64,000 nucleotides of DNA from Gracilariopsis chorda (Eukaryota; Rhodophyta; Florideophyceae; Gracilariales; Gracilariaceae), in contig NBIV01000223.1 in assembly GCA_003194525.1 (NCBI GenBank), positions 62,001 through 126,000 of the forward strand. Reading direction: 5' to 3'. The notes under the pieces are model-generated. The model had not been told where the DNA came from. It ran no database searches and saw only the letters and a list, made by a program, of their open reading frames with translations. Position 1 is the first letter of the stretch. Each line of letters opens with the position of its first letter. Shown here piece after piece: positions 43,334-55,088 of the stretch. The position numbers and the translations under genes are program-made.

Positions 43334-44760
43334 CTATTCCGTTGTGATCGTTACGAGGGTACAGGGAGTAGCCTCCGCGTCCGACGCAGCAAGGATTGCA
43401 TCAATGATACCATCTTCCGAGTTCGAATCGGTGTCATCCTGCTCGTTTTCCAACAGGAAACAAGGTATGTCCAGGTCTTCCACCGGTTCAGCTTCTCCGC
43501 TGGTGGGCAGGCAGGAGAGCGTGTCAGCCTGGGTGTTCAGGAGCCCCTGCTTGTACTGTACCTCCAAGTCAAATTCCGACAATCGGAGCCTCCACCGCAT
43601 CAAGCGGCCAGACGGCTCTGCGATGGAGAGTAACCATCGTAACGCCGAATGGCCGGTGTGTAAAGTGAAGCGGGTTCCCATTAAATATCAGCGGAGGGTC
43701 TGCAGAGCCCAGAAAACAGCCAGGCACTCCTTCTTGGACAACGAGTAGTTCCTATCATGTACGTTGAGGCTTCGTGACCAATATCCAATTGGGTGTCGCT
43801 CTCCACTCTCTGTGGTTTGGAGCAGGACACATCCGATCTGGACGTTGCTCACATACGTGTCAATGGCCTATGGTAGCCCGAGTTTTGGTACTGACAGAAC
43901 CGGGGGTGATGTCACTGCATATATAAGGGATGAGAAGGCCATTGCCTCAAGGTCATCGAATGGTTCCAGATTGACTGGTTGTCCCTTGCGGAGGAGATTG
44001 GTGATGGGTGCGGCAATATTCGCGAAGCGCGGGATGTAGCGACAGTAGACTGTCGACGGGTGCTTTGCCTCCTTGAGGGACTTAACCCACACCTCATCAA
44101 TTGACAACCGTCGAGAACGGATTATGTGACCGACGTATTTCACTGTGTCCGTAAAGAACTCACATTTTTTGAGCTTAAGTGTGATACATGCATCTCATAG
44201 GACCCACATGATATCCCTGACGTGGTTCAAGTGTTCATGCAGGTTACTGGAAAACACAGTGATGTCGTCCAGGTAAACCAAGCAGGTGTTCTACTTAAAG
44301 TGGTCTAAAAAATGTCCACAGTTCGCTGGAAGGTGGCGGGCGCACTTGTAAACCCAAATGGCATCCGTTTGAAACGGTACAGGCCTTAGTGACAGATAAA
44401 CGCCGTCTTATCACGTTACTTCTCCCTAACTGGAACTTGCCAGTATCCCCAATTCGCGTCAAGGGTAGTGAAAACCTTCGCACTTCCAAGCGAGTCAATT
44501 CATTCATCCATCCCGGGGATGGGATATACGTCTTTGACGGTAACCGCATTAAGTTTGCGGTAGTCGATACAAAAGCGCCATGTCTCATCAGCTTTGGGAG
44601 CTAGCACTACCAGCGAGGCCCAAGGGGACTGAGCCGGCTCGATGACGCCTGCACGAAACATCTTCTCACCCTGAGATTTCTCTTCCTCCAGAGCTGTCGG
44701 TCCAGCCCTGTAAGGGTGTTGCGAGATTGGCCGTGAATTCGGGAGTAAGTCAATCCGGTG
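43334..44760 (-). pseudogene. Reverse transcriptase and RNase H of element II (broken)
   Basis: RT begins in the frame shared with the protease (WRFCIDYRKLNAVTVKD, about 44560). The catalytic LVYLDDIT can be read at about 44260-44280. KYVGHIIRSRRLS and the connection follow. The RNase H tail ends with SGRLMRWRLRLSEFDLEV and NTQADTLSCLPT, closing at 43334. Several frameshifts lie between 43680 and 44500. Confidence 0.85.
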
Positions 44761-45879
44761 TTCGGTGATCCCAATTTTGCCGAGGGAACCATCCCACATG
44801 GTGGTGAATTCGTGCAACATATCCCGTGGTTGTTCACGGGGAGACTCTGCCACATGGCTGAGATCCAAAGATTCGAGCTCCTCGATTGGGTTCCTGTTTT
44901 CACTTTCCTGTGACCTGGGTCTCTCGTTCGCCAAGGGTGGAGTGTCCGCCTTGGTGAGAGCGGTGAGAGTTTCCGATTTCCTTGGCTCTTGCGATTGGGA
45001 ACCAGATTGGGAACCAGATCCGCAAGCCTCCCCCTCCTTAGGTTCCAAAATAACGAGAACATCGGCTGCAGAGACCTTGGTAGGTATTATTGCCGGAGGG
45101 TGCGGGGAAACGGAGTCTATGACCTGGGTTTTAACCAAAAACTGTTGGTTAGTACCGAAGTTTGCCAAGAGCACCCTGAAGGGTTGTTCGGGCTCTACGA
45201 CCACAACTCCTTTTGCTACGGCGAGGCTGCGGTTCTCGTATAACGAGGGGAGCGCCTGGGTTGTCGTTAGAGCGTGTTTCGCGGAAGAAACAGACATCCA
45301 GGCTTTTGAAGCCGGCGGGATAGAGACCGATCGAGCAACTCGGAGTTTCATTGACGGGCGATTCGTTTCTAGTGGTTGTTGGGCTGCTGGCAGCGGGACC
45401 TGTTTCTTGAATGCCTGCTGCAGGGGTTTCCGAACAATCGGTATTGTCGTTCCGTCCGTCAGCTCAATGGTCTTATCGCGGGGTCTGATTGATTCCACGA
45501 AGCGATCACAGAAGTCGCAGCCGAGAATAATTGGGGCTGCTAACGCCTTACAAACAAGGAATTGAAGCTGCGCAAGGCAGCGTCCTAGCTTCACAACGAG
45601 GTCCATCGAGCCGATCGAAGAAAGTGGCTTGTTGTTCACGTCTGCGATGTCCATCGGTGGTGGTGGGCGAACCCGAGCACGTAGATTCTGGGATAGCAGG
45701 TACAGCACCAAGAAATTGGCGCGGCACACGTATCGAGTACGGATAATTGGCGAACCATATACTGACTGCAAAACCCTCAGGTCGGCGTAGAATTTATAAT
45801 ATCGTTTCGCCATGACCATGACTCTATCTGGAATACGGAGATTTTTGGACCGTACCAACGGGTCACGAAGAACAGCCAA
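44761..45879 (-). pseudogene. Protease region of element II, active site lost
   Basis: This aligns with element I from RSKNLRIPDRVMVMAKRYYK through APIILGCDFCDRF. At the catalytic site the main frame reads IIRTRYVCRANF. VLDT can be found only in a neighbouring frame at about 45725. A small indel has therefore removed the D-T-G motif. The domain is followed by about 200 residues of pol spacer before RT. Confidence 0.8.
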
Positions 45880-46179
45880 GTGATCCTAGTCCACGCCTGT
45901 GGAGGCCATTTCCTTTGTCAGGATTTTGACCGGGGAGGGAGGCTTTTCAGCCTCTGGTGCCTCCGACCTCGACGCCGAGGGCTCCTCTCCTTGATAGAAG
46001 GCTCCCGTGCTCAGGTTTTCTGAACTACTTTGCCGCTATTCTGCTGGTCTTCGGGGACCACAGGGACTGCGACATTACCACTCGCTGGTGGTACTGATGC
46101 CATGCCTTGAGATGGGAAAGCTGCGAGAGAGCGGGGAAAATCCGACTTTGTCCTCAAGTAAGAGGTCGCAGGAACCCTC

Positions 46180-48649
46180 TCTCTTTCCGCCGGGGTTCAC
46201 GCCTCGTAGTGTGCGATTACCTTTGCCATCTTCTTAAGAGTAAGGAAGCAATTGGTCGACACATGTCCTGGGCGATAACACAAGTGACAGAAAATCGAGC
46301 GGAGCTGCTCCACCGTGTGGGGCCTCCTGTCTTGCCGTTGCGGGTAGGGGTCTCACCAGCCTGGAAGTTGGTGGTTTTTCGCGCCGGAGTATGGAACCCG
46401 CAATGCCGGAATATGGTTCCCGGCGTACAATGCGGGGTCTGTCTCTTCCGTAGGAGCCTCCGTCATCGATGGTAGAGCCGCGGTCGGGAGGGACTGGACC
46501 TCACTCTGGGCGATGTGTAGGTTGTCGTACTCATCACGAGGGTTAGCCCACGTTAATGAGAGTGACGGGGAAGATTCCTCCAAATGGAAGACTTTTCGGG
46601 AACGCGGTTTGAAGCCCTGACGCGCACGCAGCGAATCACCCTCGGCCTGGGCGAGTTGTACGAGCTCCAGGTACGTGACCTTCCGTCTGTCCTCCCGATG
46701 ACGGGCCACCAGAGTCCTAATTGTAGGGTTGAGGCCATCGAAGAGCATAGTACACCGCTCTTGTGCAGAGTAAACACTACTACATCTGTGGAAGGCTTTG
46801 TTCAGCCGCGTGGAGTAGGCTGTCTCCGATTCATCCCGTTTCCGCTTGGCGTCCCTGAACGCAAGGATTGCAGATTGTATTGCATTCTATGTGGCATAGA
46901 AGCGCAGCAAATATTGCACCGCCTCTGGCCAACAGGAGGCACCTCCTTAAGAGGCCGTCAATGAGCCACGTACCGAGTTGAACTGGTCCTCGGCCATTCC
47001 TTTGAGGAAATAGGGCAACGCAACGTAGGTCTGGGACTCAATCATTCCGATTATATCGGCTTCCACTACAAAGAGGGCTAGGAAGTCCAGGATAAGAATT
47101 GGATCCTCCCCAGAGAATTCCTTTTCGTGCATTGTTAACTGCAAACGAAGAACGCAGTCCTTCACAAGACTAGTCCCCTGTTAAGAACAGAGGTGCAGTG
47201 GTTGAATTGGTTGGAGATCGATGGTGATGATTCGAGTTAGAAGTTTGGAACATCCATCGCGGTTTATATAGAGTTTATAGTCTGGTTCTATCAGTACCAC
47301 TAGTCGATGAGAATTCGTCCAAGATAAACGGTATGATGCTTGGTGGTCGTGCTGGCCTCCGTACGCTTACCGGGTTCAGTGCCAGATCTAGTCGTTTGAT
47401 GACTTGGCAAATGTCATCAATGCTGATGACTTGTCATCATACAAGGTCTTGATGATCTGGCATGAACCCAGGGTGCCAGTGATGACTTGGCACGACTCCC
47501 TCGTGAGTCTTCCATGACAGTTCGATACCTGTTGTACTGTGTGAAGTGTCTGTCAACGTTGTGAGTAGTAGGAAAAGTGTACTCTAGAGCCAATATGTCC
47601 ACGTGGTCAAACAATACTTCTTTGAAATGAACATGTAGTCATGTCTTATTGACAGGGTGTCACGAAGATGTGAACTCGGCTTTGAGGCCAGTTTGGTGTG
47701 GCAATTGGGTAACCAATATCTTCAGCAGATCGAGTAGAATAACACTAGCTGGTTTGTGCACGTTAGAACTGACGCTAGAGCCAACTATACTCAAAGAAAG
47801 GTAAATAATAACTAATTCTGGCATCCTCTTTGGGCTGCGATCCATGTTGGAGTCCTCCAGCCAATAGTATCGGTACGAGAGTAGCTTCCGGTATAGTAAG
47901 TTTGTCGGCTTCAGTTCCCTGAGACCAAGGTGCTTCCTGCCTTTTACCCGGCCACGGACGGCTCCTTGAGTTGCTTTCGTCACCTTTGAACGCGTAGCGC
48001 AGGAGCGGTGGTATGCTCGCTCGCTCTCTGAGGAGCCGGAGGACGATGTGGAAATAAGATCCCTCTCGACTGCCTTCTTCCGCCCATTTCAGGGTTTGGC
48101 ACGGTGCGACTTCCGGGATTCTTCCTCAGATTCGAGGATAGCGGCGGGAGCCGCGGCGTCCATAACAATGGTCTGTTCCACCATCTGGAGACGGGCTATC
48201 ATACAATTAATCTGTTCAGCCGCCTCCTGGTGGAGGGTCTCCGGAACCTTTCAGTTGTCCAACAGTTTGTTGACCTCAGACCTCAAGGCACGAAAGTCGT
48301 TGGTTACGTCCCGCACGTCGAAGGTATCAAACCGGACACGCAGGGCGGTTAAATCCGGGAGTAGAGCCACTTGCGAGGATTTTAAAATCCTCAGCTGTGC
48401 CTCCAACTCCCAGAGGCTGTACTGATTGGACGTCAACGACGGTGCTGCTGCCGCGTTGGGCGCAGGATCAGCCAGTCCTCGAGCAGGGGGGGCCCCGTTA
48501 TCAGAACGGGCTCCCAGGGAAGCTGGGCCTTGGTAATCACCTCCCGGCACTTCCAGAACGTCCCGCGGAAGCGGAGGAAGAGTCTGGGGTAGACCGTAAG
48601 AGCCGGGCACCGATGCGGATCTGGACCGAGCCTTCCGTGGACGAGACAT
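46180..48649 (-). pseudogene. gag of element II (broken, with an insertion)
   Basis: Gag starts MSRPRKARSRSASVPG at 48649. It keeps the coiled-coil-like part (DFRALRSEVNKLL), LGLRELKPTNLLYRKLLS (about 47900), GEDPILILDFLALFVVEADI (about 47100) and KVTYLELVQLAQAEGDSLRA. The zinc knuckle is CHLCYRPGHVSTNC (about 46280). Between the second and third block about 0.63 kb of foreign sequence interrupts it (47174-47813). Other stops are present. Confidence 0.83.
47174..47813. repeat. Insertion of about 0.63 kb in element II gag
   Basis: Alignment with element I gag shows that SPKRM (about 47815) should be followed almost directly by VKDCVLRLQL (about 47165). The intervening sequence has no gene. 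It includes GGTATGATG (47330-47338) and TCATCATAC (47434-47442), resembling the inverted repeat at 28192-28294. No terminal repeats or target duplication could be fixed. Confidence 0.6.
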
Positions 48650-48777
48650 CTCCTGCCGATACAGATCGAATCAAGACAGACCACAACACAACTTCCGATT
48701 ATTCGGACAAGATTAAAGAAAACCGTAAGCACGGGGTGGAATACAATTTCCAGAATCCGGGAACAATCCGATTCTAG

Positions 48778-48789
48778 GTCGGGAGACCA
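48778..48789 (-). promoter_or_regulatory. Primer-binding site of element II
   Basis: In element orientation TGGTCTCCCGAC starts 5 bases after the 5' LTR. It is the same site as in element I but for one base. Confidence 0.65.
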
Positions 48790-48794
48790 GTTTG

Positions 48795-49624
48795 TGGTGC
48801 CAAACGGTGAGTTAATGGAGGAAACCCCCTACCGTGGATGGGACACCTCAAGGTGTTCAGCCTTGCTCCCCTGTATGGGGTACCTCAGCCGTATAGCCCT
48901 TCGAGTAGTCGGCGTGTGCTGGGCGTAACTCCGGGCGACTACGTCCTGCTTTACAGACGGAGGTGTGTAGGATGGCTTAAAACTGGGGATCTGGTTGCGC
49001 CGGGCCACGGCTATCTCCAGGGAACAGAATGGGCGGACAACGACGAGCCGCACTGCGGAGCACTGACTCGTGATAACGATAAATGATCCCGAGACTTCGG
49101 GGCAAACCTGGATACAGGGCGGAGTAGAATGAGCCGTGACACGGGTAAGTAGACCAAATAAAGAAACAAATAAAGAAACCAGTACCGTCACTAACGGGTG
49201 GTCACTCCTCGGTGAGACGAGGGGGATAAATAGACCGGAAGTGGTGAGGGGACCCTTCAAGAGTGGAGTTGTACCCGTACGCCGACGGTAAAGTTAGAGC
49301 CAAGTCCCTCGTTGGGGTTTTAATTTGGGGAGGAGTGGCGGCGGCCGCTCCCTTAAATACCATACCTGAAAACATTCAGTAAAATTCACTAAGTAATCCG
49401 GCACAGCCGGACCCACGTGTGCTACTTGGTCCGTGGGCACGGAGCACCCCGCTAGTCGGGCGCATCACGTCCCACGTGTACTATTATTACCTTCTATACA
49501 GAGGTACCCCCTAATGGGGTCGTCAGGTGACGGATACTCATATACACCTTATCCACCCCGGGGATACCGGCATCCCGTTATGAAAAACGGTTTGATCCCC
49601 TCATCCCGAGGGCATATTGCACCC
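48795..49624 (-). repeat. 5' LTR of element II
   Basis: This is 830 bp and aligns with the left LTR over its whole length. In element orientation it ends TTTGGCACCA. On the plus strand a frame within it (49433-49624) stays open to the LTR edge, continuous in register with the antisense frame. Confidence 0.92.
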
Positions 49625-50987
49625 CATTTACAGACATTGTGCTCACCACTGGCTGTACCACACAGATGGGTTCCAATACGTGGTGATCTCCTATAGGAGT
49701 GGCGACCGGGGGAATTCCGAAAGGAGATCCGCAAGCACCAGGCGGAGAGCGCGTTCACTGGGCGGACAATAATCCTACAGGCGCTGCTATGGGACGCACT
49801 GGGTATCGGCGGCTTAGAAACCACACATAGAGGATGTCGTAATAGTCTACCTAAAGGTGAATATCACGAGTTTGAACCAGACGAACTAGAACAAGCCTCG
49901 AGGGTGCTTGTTTCACTTCCCCGGAGGTGGAGATTCCAGTGGCGCACTATATACAGTGCCGCCAGCTGACCTCGACGGAAACTATCTACTGTACCCTGAA
50001 GTTCAATGCCCTCAGAGAGGGATTCTGCGTACTTGGTTGATTTCCCGAATGTTTCGGTAATGTAGTCATTGCATGAACTACGACCAATAATAGTGGATTT
50101 GACACGTGGGGCACGGAAGAGTCAATTGGCGGTTGGCCAGAGTAGTGGGCATGAACCACCAAAGTGGAGTAGTTTAGTTAATTCTATTTATTATTTTTAC
50201 ACCCATTTCTGGGATGGTTAGTACTTAGTGCGCCGGCGGGTTGCCGTCGCACCAGTAAACCATCCCCAACCAGGGACCCCAACCTGTGGAATTGGCTCTA
50301 GACCTCACCGCCTTCGCGTGTTCTGTACTGCTCTTTGGAGGGAAGCACCGTCGCATACGGGAAGTCTAACCCCTTGCCTATCTAAAGAACCCGAGTATTC
50401 GGATTGTTATTCCAGCTGTCATGGTGTCCGCCTTGTATAAGGTTTATTTACTGGCACTGCCGTTAGTCTTCGTCACGACACTCGTGACTCCGCTCCCCCT
50501 TATTTTTCCCTTTACAGGGTGGCTTTCCCGCTACCCACGGCTCGTGTTCGCGCGTGCCACTAACGTGGAACCCACACCTATTTAGAGGACGACCTCTTCC
50601 ATACACCACTCTTACAGATACCCGATTCTTGCCTCAACCTTCCTGCGCAAGTCGCTACGGGTGGCCTTGGCCTTACAACCCATTTTCGTGCCAGTCCTGT
50701 GAGGGCTCTACCCAACTGGGCTCACCTCTAACGAGGAAAGATCCCGAACGTCTTTCGGTGCGCTCCCGCTTCCGGGCATTGCACTACATACCGTATAAAA
50801 ATCTAAGTTAGGTTATTCTATATACTATAGTTACAGTCCGCTGGAACGATTCTTCTGGAGTGGTGAGCTACGTGGCACAAGTTACAAATTACGAGTACTC
50901 CGATAAGAGTTTTTCGTAACAGCCCATCCTTAGGAGCATATATAGTACTCACTGTACTACAGTTCGGGCGCACTGACAGAAGAAACT
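49625..50987 (+). repeat. Repeat X, right copy, split by solo LTR C
   Basis: Bases 49640-49996 and 50789-50985 together match the reverse complement of the left X copy (37430-37870). The left copy lacks the LTR, so it shows the pre-insertion site. Family and function are unknown; it could be another LTR. Confidence 0.72.
49997..50788 (+). repeat. Solo LTR C (element I family)
   Basis: This is 792 bp, TGAAGTTCAATGCCC to GGGCATTGCACTACA. It is flanked by TACCC (49992-49996) and TACCG (50789-50793). The left X copy has a single TACCC followed by TATAAAAAT at this place, confirming both ends. It is very like LTR B. Confidence 0.92.
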
Positions 50988-52601
50988 TGAAGTGGAACGC
51001 ACTCTGCGGGTACTTATTCGCTGTTCCGGATGTTTCGGGCTATTGCTCACTTATGAATAGTGGTTGTGCTTGTGCTGACGGATTGGATTGCGCACGTGGT
51101 GCATGGGTTGGCCGGATGTGCCGTGGCAACAGGTAGTACCCGTGTCGCACGGATGCTCTACAGTAGTGGATAGGGGATAGCTATTTATTTATTTATTTTT
51201 GTAGTTATTACAGTGGGACAGATACTGTACTTAGGGCGGCGGCACTCAACCGTCGCACCAGTAAACTTCCCTGTGGTGCAATGCCCCAAAGGGGAAAAAC
51301 ACCGAAAGACGTTGGGGATCTTCCTCTCAAGAGGTGAACCCAGTTGGGTAGAGCCCTCCCAGAGGTGTCACGGCGAAGCCGGTTTGTAAGACCAGGGACA
51401 CCTGTCGCGACTCGCGCAGGGAGGTGAAGGCGAAGAATCGGTATCCGCGTGAGCGGGGTGTGATCCTCAGTAGAGGTATGTTTCCACGTAAGTGGGGGTG
51501 TGTGAGCGGATGCGCACACAAGGGCCGCGGGTAGCGGGAGGTACTACCCTAAAAAGGGGAAAAAGGAAGGGCGAAGAGGAGGAAGAGGAGGACGAAGTGG
51601 GTCGCGAGAGCGACGAACAGATACGGCAATGCCGGTGGACAGGACTCCCTATACAGGGCGAAACACCAATATGATTGGAACAATTATACTCCCAAGGATG
51701 GGCTTCTTTAGATGTGCAAGGGGGTTAGATGTCCCGTGGTTTACGGCGTTTCTCTCCAAGGAGGAGTAGAGCACGCGGGCAAGCGGCAACAACTAGAGCC
51801 AATTCCCCAGGTTGGGGTCCCTTGTTGGGGAAGGTTTACTGGTGCGACGGCAGTGCGCCGTCGCACTAAGTACTAGCTTCCCAGAAATGGGTGTGAAAAT
51901 AATAAATAATATTAACTAAAATACTCCACATTTCGTGGCAACATCCACTAGTGTGGCCAACCGCCAATTGACCCAAAACCGTGTCCCACGTGTCCATACC
52001 CACTATTGTGGGGGGTAGTTCACATACACACTACACAACCGATAATATCGGGAAAACGATCAAGTACCAAGAATCCCTCCTTGAGGGCGTTGCAATACAT
52101 TGCCCAACAAGGGTGGTCTATCCAAGAAATTGGCGGTGAGTGCTCGCGCATTCCGCGGTATCAAGCTCCTGTTGGAGTAATACCCCGTAGCACACGGCTT
52201 GCTCATCCAACTTGCTCGCCTGAACGAACCCATCGCTTGAACATAATTCACCCAGTGTTGCGGAACGGCCCTGTATAGGGAATCCTCTGGCCTTGGTGCT
52301 ATTTATCCGAGTCACTCGTGTACTCGCCCCTTCTATTCTCTCTGGGTAGCTCTCGCTATCCGCGGCTCGTCCCACTCACCGACGGGTTGTGCCACAAACG
52401 TGGACAGACTCCTCCGGTAGGGGAGATAACCTGCTAGACGGCTTCTTTCTATTTTCCTGTGCTAGTAGAGAAGGATGCCCTGTGCTTGCAACCAACTTTG
52501 TCGTGTCATCTCTGGAAGGGTTCCTACACTGGGTTAACCTCCTTAGAGGAAGATCCCTAACGTATTCGGAGTGTACTTTGGCTTGCGGTTATTGCACTAC
52601 A
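50988..52601 (+). repeat. Solo LTR E, split by LTR D
   Basis: This is about 780 bp without the insertion. It starts TGAAGTGGAACGC and ends TTATTGCACTACA. It has a perfect 5 bp duplication AAACT at 50983-50987 and 52602-52606. It is a diverged relative of LTR A-C. The two parts are 50988-51271 and 52105-52601. Confidence 0.88.
51272..52099 (-). repeat. Solo LTR D inside LTR E
   Basis: This is 828 bp on the minus strand. In LTR orientation it runs TGTATTGCAACGCCC to GGGCATTGCACCACA. Flanks TTCCC and TTGCC (4 of 5 bases) mark its target. On both sides the sequence of LTR E continues (TAAACTTCC then CCAACAAGGG). Confidence 0.88.
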
Positions 52602-53549
52602 AAACTATCTCGGCTACCCTAGAGATTTGACCTCTGGACCCGGGTTACTCTCTCCCGGTAATTCACGACTTTTGGCAGCCTGCCAAGCTCAACGTGAACT
52701 AGAGCGAGGTGCGTTTAGTCTCTACTGAACTTCCAAGGTATGTTAATAACTGAAGATAAGTTTTCACCAGTTGACCGCTTCTAGTTCCTTGCAAGACTGC
52801 TCGGGTTTGTTGGTTAGTAAAGAAAAAGGAATTTTGAAGAGATCGCGCCGAACAACGGCACATTGTGTCACCATAAGAAGACAGAACACACTCCACCTGA
52901 GCCGGTCATCATGTATGATATAAAATCCTCAGGACTACTTCAAGTGCCCTATCCATTCCATACCCGGTACTCGGCTTGCGAGCTGTTCGGCCTTAGGTTG
53001 ATACAACAAAAAAGGAGGTTAAACGTCCAAAGTAAATGAATAAGTTGAAATTGTGGGGGTTGCAGAGAAAAGCGTCTTTGAAAAAAATTAATTTCCCTGC
53101 AGTAGGGTGTGAAAGTTGAGTAATGGTTGATTCGCTACCTTTTTGTCCATTGCTTTGGTGCAGTGTGGGACTTCAATGTCGATTAAAGTCTTGTCCGTTG
53201 TAAGTAGAAAGAAACAGCCAAAAGTGAGTTGATGGAACAGAATATAGGACAAGATCGTTCACAGTTAATAAATTTGTCCCAAGAAGAGAAAGTGAATCCT
53301 TTATGCTGTTTCTGTAAAGTTGTAGTGACGACCAAGTAGAACCTGTAGATGTAGGATCCAAAAATGACTTTCAAGGTCTTCGAAAGGGTCGTGGTAAATG
53401 AGAGGTGAAGCTACGATGAGGGGAGGAATACGTGTTTGATGTTGGGAGGGAAAGATTTGGAGTGGAGTTTGCGAGGTGTGGGGTTGACATAGAAATAGGG
53501 ATGGTTTGGGGTTACGGTTGAAGGATGGGTTAGCGATGCGACCATGAGA
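52602..53549. other. Spacer after LTR E, no gene
   Basis: Nothing recognised. Minus-strand frames at 53173-53374 may be remnants following the copia-type LTR, but they show no motif. Confidence 0.4.
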
Positions 53550-53725
53550 GAAAGTGTGTGACCAGCAGAAAGCACAGACTGCTCCGCTGGATGCCTCTTT
53601 ATAGAAGCTATTTTCTAATTATTTGTAAGCCTAATTGAAGGAGAGTACTGAACGCAATCTCAATTCTGAGTTGCATTGTAATTGAGAGAATTGCAATGCA
53701 ACTCTCTCTAATTCTACCTCTCACA
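53550..53725 (-). repeat. Copia-type LTR fragment
   Basis: On the minus strand it begins TGTGAGAGGTAGAATTAGAG at 53725. It matches the start of the copia 3' LTR at 31102, including ATAATTAGAAAATAGC and the TATA-like CTATAAAG. Its other end is not defined. Confidence 0.65.
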
Positions 53726-54257
53726 GCTGCTGTGTCTTTTAAAAGCCGGTTTTTCCAAAACCGGTTACAAAAACTTCTCTTGAAAAGTTCACCAAAACAG
53801 TGCAGTGTGGCAGGACAAGACTCGTCTTGTGACAAAAGTGACTACTGGTGCTGTAGTGTTACCAAAAGTTACCCTTCGGTACAAAAATGTGAAGGACTGT
53901 ATCCAACGTGGCGATGCATCCTACTTCGGCTCTCCAACAGCATACCACCAATGGCGGCGCTGCTAGCGGCGTTGCAACTGACGCTGATCTGATTCCGCCG
54001 TCGTCCTCTGATACACGCGAGTAGACCACGATAAACCGTACCGGCACGTAACGGTACCAAAAGGTAAGCATATCGTCGCAAGAGAGAGACCAGGTGTTTT
54101 TGTCTTGCCCGAAACTTGTCTCAAACTCTACTTCACGCGCCACCACCGAGGACTATTGAACCCTAATAACAACAAACAAGCTAGCGCCTTATTTTCCGTG
54201 AGTGGCAACTTGTGTTTAAGAACTTCATTTCGTCCTTCATCGTCTTCTATCGTACTC
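53726..54257. other. Upstream region of eIF6
   Basis: This holds the promoter and 5' leader. The eIF6 frame is open back to 54105 but that part is Ser/Asn-rich and lacks family similarity, so it is taken as untranslated. Confidence 0.45.
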
Positions 54258-54995
54258 ATGGCTGTTCGTTGTCAATTCGAAAACAGCAATGAAGTTGGAG
54301 TGTTCTCGGCACTAACCAATTCATACTGCCTGGTTGCAGTTGGGGCCTCAGAAAACTTCTATTCCGTTTTTGAGGCCGAGCTTGCCGACCATATTCCTGT
54401 TGTTCATGCGTCTATAGCGGGCACGCGAATTATTGGACGCCTATGTGTGGGGAATGACAAAGGACTGCTACTGCCCAACACTACGACAGATCAAGAGATG
54501 CAACACATAAAGAATTCACTTCCGGACAAAGTAGTTGTTCAACGATGCGAAGAACGTCTTTCAGCACTCGGAAATTGCATAGCGACAAATGATTATGTGT
54601 CACTAGTTCACACAGACTTGGATAGGGAAACTGAAGAGATTGTGGCTGATGTCCTGGGAACCGAAGTATTTCGACAGTCTATCGCAGGGGAGGTCTTGGT
54701 GGGCTCGTATTGCTCATTTACAAACCAAGGAGGATTGTTACATCCAATGACGTCCATTGAAGATCAAGACGAATTATCAAGCTTGCTGCAGATACCTCTA
54801 GTTGCTGGGACGGTGAACAGAGGCAGCGAAGTTGTCGGCTCTGGCCTTATGGTAAACGATTGGGCTGCTTTCTGTGGAATGGACACAACTTCAACCGAAC
54901 TCCAAGTTATCGAGACAATATTTAAGTTGAAAGACGCTCAACCGTCAAACTTGGTTGCCAAGATCAAAGGAGCCCTTATCGACAATCTTTCGTAG
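54258..54995 (+). CDS. EIF6: Translation initiation factor 6 (60S anti-association factor)
   Basis: The product has 245 residues, the usual length of eIF6/Tif6. It starts with the near-universal [17 protein letters not shown] and keeps the fivefold pseudo-symmetric repeat blocks ([75 protein letters not shown]). It binds the new 60S ribosomal subunit in nucleolus and cytoplasm and stops early joining with 40S. This start is chosen because it is the family's exact N-terminus; the upstream open part is unrelated. The gene is intronless. It converges with the remodeller gene, with 93 bp between the stop codons, so their 3' ends may overlap. Confidence 0.98.
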   Translation: MAVRCQFENSNEVGVFSALTNSYCLVAVGASENFYSVFEAELADHIPVVHASIAGTRIIGRLCVGNDKGLLLPNTTTDQEMQHIKNSLPDKVVVQRCEERLSALGNCIATNDYVSLVHTDLDRETEEIVADVLGTEVFRQSIAGEVLVGSYCSFTNQGGLLHPMTSIEDQDELSSLLQIPLVAGTVNRGSEVVGSGLMVNDWAAFCGMDTTSTELQVIETIFKLKDAQPSNLVAKIKGALIDNLS

Positions 54996-55088
54996 CAGGA
55001 CCAACGTTTCTTATGCTGGTTTGTTCCGGATTATGTACAGCATGAGACACTAAAAATATAGGTTTCTTTACAATATCTGTTCAGTCCT

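Larger units (their letters stand above)
37903..49624 (-). mobile_element. Element II: Ty3/gypsy chromovirus, full length but decayed
   Basis: The element is 11.72 kb on the minus strand, with the same layout as element I: 5' LTR (right), primer-binding site, gag, protease, RT/RNase H, integrase, proline-rich linker, chromodomain, 2 kb antisense-frame region, polypurine tract, 3' LTR (left). The two 830 bp LTRs are more alike than those of element I, so it is younger. Still, pol has stops, the protease site is lost and the first integrase Asp is Glu. Flanks (TACTC left, CATTT right) do not match as a target duplication; see repeat X. Confidence 0.9.

Noticed and set aside
44765..45565. 266-codon plus-strand frame
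   Set aside because: It is a shadow of the protease/pol frame of element II and has no counterpart in element I.
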